A stretch of 5,796 bases of DNA. It comes from Bacilli bacterium (GTDB lineage: Bacteria > Bacillota_I > Bacilli_A > ML615J-28 > CAG-698). Both the position numbers and the translations under genes were made by a program. The DNA lies in contig JALOBF010000102.1 of the NCBI GenBank assembly GCA_023228385.1, positions 1 to 5,796 on the forward strand, written 5' to 3'. Shown piece after piece: positions 4,462-5,796 of the stretch. The first letter of the stretch is position 1; the number at the start of each line of letters is the position of its first letter. The notes under the pieces are model-generated. The model did no database searches. It worked only from the letters and a program-made list of their open reading frames with translations, and was not told the origin of the DNA.

Positions 4462-5796
4462 TTAATCTTTATCGTTTTTCATCATTTCAATAAACTCGCC
4501 GGTAAAGGCGGGATCAAATTGAGTACCGGCCTTAGTGGCAATTTCTGTTAACGCTTTTTGTTTCAGCAGCGGATCATCTGTCCCCATCGTTATCGCGTCA
4601 TAGCATTCGACCAGTCCGATTACGCGGGAAATTCTGGGAATCGCTTCTCCTTTCAGTCCCTTCGGATAACCGGTGCCGTCCCAACGTTCGTGATGACTTA
4701 AAACATATTTGGCAAGGGCAACGGTATCTTCGGAATTATTAAGAATTCTAAAGCCGACAACGGTATGCTTTTTCAAATTCGGTTCATCTTGTTTTTTTAT
4801 ATCCTGAAGGGATATTTTTCCGATGTCATGAAAAAAACAGGCATCGATTAAATGTTGATATTCCGATTTTGAAAATTTTAAGCGTCGCCCTAAACGTTCC
4901 GCTAAGTCGCGAACTCTCTCGGAATGACGACGGATATCCGGATACTTTTCAAATAAAACATTAAGAATATTGACGATTGATGAATAATTGAATGTTCGTG
5001 AATTTAGTGATTTTTCAATATACATTTGCTCTTCAGCAGTATCGATAATACTTTTGATGTTTTGGTTTTCCTTTGTTTTTGAAGCGAAACCAAGCGAAAT
5101 ACTGCAGGCCAATTCTTTTATTTTTTCATTGGCAAAAGCACTTTTGATTTTCTCTGCAATCTTTTCGGCATCCTCATAAGAAGTTGCCGGAAGAACAACC
5201 ACAAATTCATCACCGCCCCAACGGGCAACTACATCACCGGGGCGACAGCATCTTTTCATTACCTCTGCACTTTTACGTAATAACTCATCGCCGGTGTTAT
5301 GGCCAAAAACATCATTAATCAATTTTAAGCCGTTAACATCGCCCATGATAATAGATAGCGGTAAGTTTTCTTTAACATCAAGTTTTTTAATCTCTATTTC
5401 CAGAAAACGCCGATTGAAAAGACCGGTTAAACTATCTTGATAACTCGTAAAGAGGATTTTCTTTTCCGTTTCCTTGCGTTTAGTAATATCAGAAAAAGAC
5501 ACAACGGCACCGACTATTTCATTATCATGATATTGAGGATACGAATTGTATTCAACATAGAACCAACTGCCATTTGCCCGAAAAAACATTTCATCATCGG
5601 CATGAATTTCTTGGCCTTCGTTATAAGTGCGTCTTATTTTACACTCGTTTACATCATGATATAATGCGCGACTCGGACCGTAACGAAGCAGTTTATGCAT
5701 ATCTTGACCGATTAAATCGGACTCATTGCGATAACCGAGCAAGCGTAGACAGCTTTGGTTACAAAAAGTGCACTTACCTTCGCGGTCGACGACAAA
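4462..5796 (-). CDS. PAS-GGDEF-HD-GYP protein, 5'-truncated by the window edge
   Basis: This is a partial gene of 444 visible residues. The frame is open to the window edge and begins inside a PAS domain (VDREGKCTFCN), so a TTG at 5742 should not be taken as the start. The PAS remainder is residues about 1-112. GGDEF is about 113-265: opening DSLTGLFNRR, D153 and E197 for metal, N161 and D170 for guanine, GGDEF 194-198, and inhibitory site R185-P-G-D188. HD-GYP is about 280-440, with H323-D324, H344, H368-H369 and GYP 376-378. All core cyclase residues and most phosphodiesterase residues are present. The usual Asp of A-D-x-Y-D is E397, and the R-x-Y stretch is absent (YDAITMGTDDPLLKQ). It is closely related to the next gene on this strand: a 23-residue stretch around MGDVNGLKL and a 26-residue stretch around HHERWDG each differ at one position. 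The PAS halves differ more, suggesting different inputs. The upstream part, with any membrane or sensor segment, is outside the window. Confidence 0.92.
   Translation of the reverse strand, partial: FVVDREGKCTFCNQSCLRLLGYRNESDLIGQDMHKLLRYGPSRALYHDVNECKIRRTYNEGQEIHADDEMFFRANGSWFYVEYNSYPQYHDNEIVGAVVSFSDITKRKETEKKILFTSYQDSLTGLFNRRFLEIEIKKLDVKENLPLSIIMGDVNGLKLINDVFGHNTGDELLRKSAEVMKRCCRPGDVVARWGGDEFVVVLPATSYEDAEKIAEKIKSAFANEKIKELACSISLGFASKTKENQNIKSIIDTAEEQMYIEKSLNSRTFNYSSIVNILNVLFEKYPDIRRHSERVRDLAERLGRRLKFSKSEYQHLIDACFFHDIGKISLQDIKKQDEPNLKKHTVVGFRILNNSEDTVALAKYVLSHHERWDGTGYPKGLKGEAIPRISRVIGLVECYDAITMGTDDPLLKQKALTEIATKAGTQFDPAFTGEFIEMMKNDKD

Noticed and set aside
1..5796. CRISPR array, tRNA, insertion sequence ends or phage attachment site
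   Set aside because: No regularly spaced repeats, cloverleaf-like segments, transposase coding or matching long terminal repeats were seen on either strand by reading.

Overview
The window is AT-rich and uses the standard bacterial stop set: TGA ends one gene and Trp is written TGG. Its translation starts carry strong AGGAGG-type ribosome sites, it encodes a lipoprotein with a typical lipobox, and it has two large GGDEF/HD-GYP proteins with Firmicutes-style motif wording. Together these suggest a low-GC Bacillota or a related Bacilli/Mollicutes-like lineage that kept the standard code. This is inference; there is no rRNA or core marker in the window.

Layout. On the plus strand, from the left edge, there is the 3' part of an unrecognised protein gene (2-586). 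It is followed by a two-gene cassette of small membrane proteins (628-1050 and 1059-1244), which has its own putative promoter, coupled translation and a weak terminator. A convergent junction comes next. On the minus strand, reading leftwards from the right edge, there is a 5'-truncated PAS-GGDEF-HD-GYP gene (4462-5796), then a full-length membrane-anchored PAS-GAF-like-PAS-GGDEF-HD-GYP gene (1890-4358), then a short lipoprotein gene (1380-1841). The lipoprotein reading frame appears to have been broken by a 4-bp tandem duplication; recognisable coding sequence continues past its stop in another frame to about 1256.

How the genes relate. The two large genes are tandem paralogues. Both keep the residues expected for making c-di-GMP (GGDEF, inhibitory RxxD site, guanine-binding N and D) and most of the HD-GYP phosphodiesterase core. 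Both also lack the R-x-Y stretch usual after the YDA motif and carry Glu where an Asp ligand is typical. Each probably sets local c-di-GMP level or a c-di-GMP-dependent interaction in response to a different PAS/GAF input. A terminator-like hairpin follows each of them and a promoter-like sequence precedes the full-length one, so they look separately transcribed. The plus-strand genes have no visible functional link to the c-di-GMP genes.

I did not find a clear, wholly new system. The observations most worth a second look are the frameshifted lipoprotein, the shared HD-GYP deviations of the paralogues, and the uncharacterised small membrane-protein pair with identical 13-nt translation-start modules.
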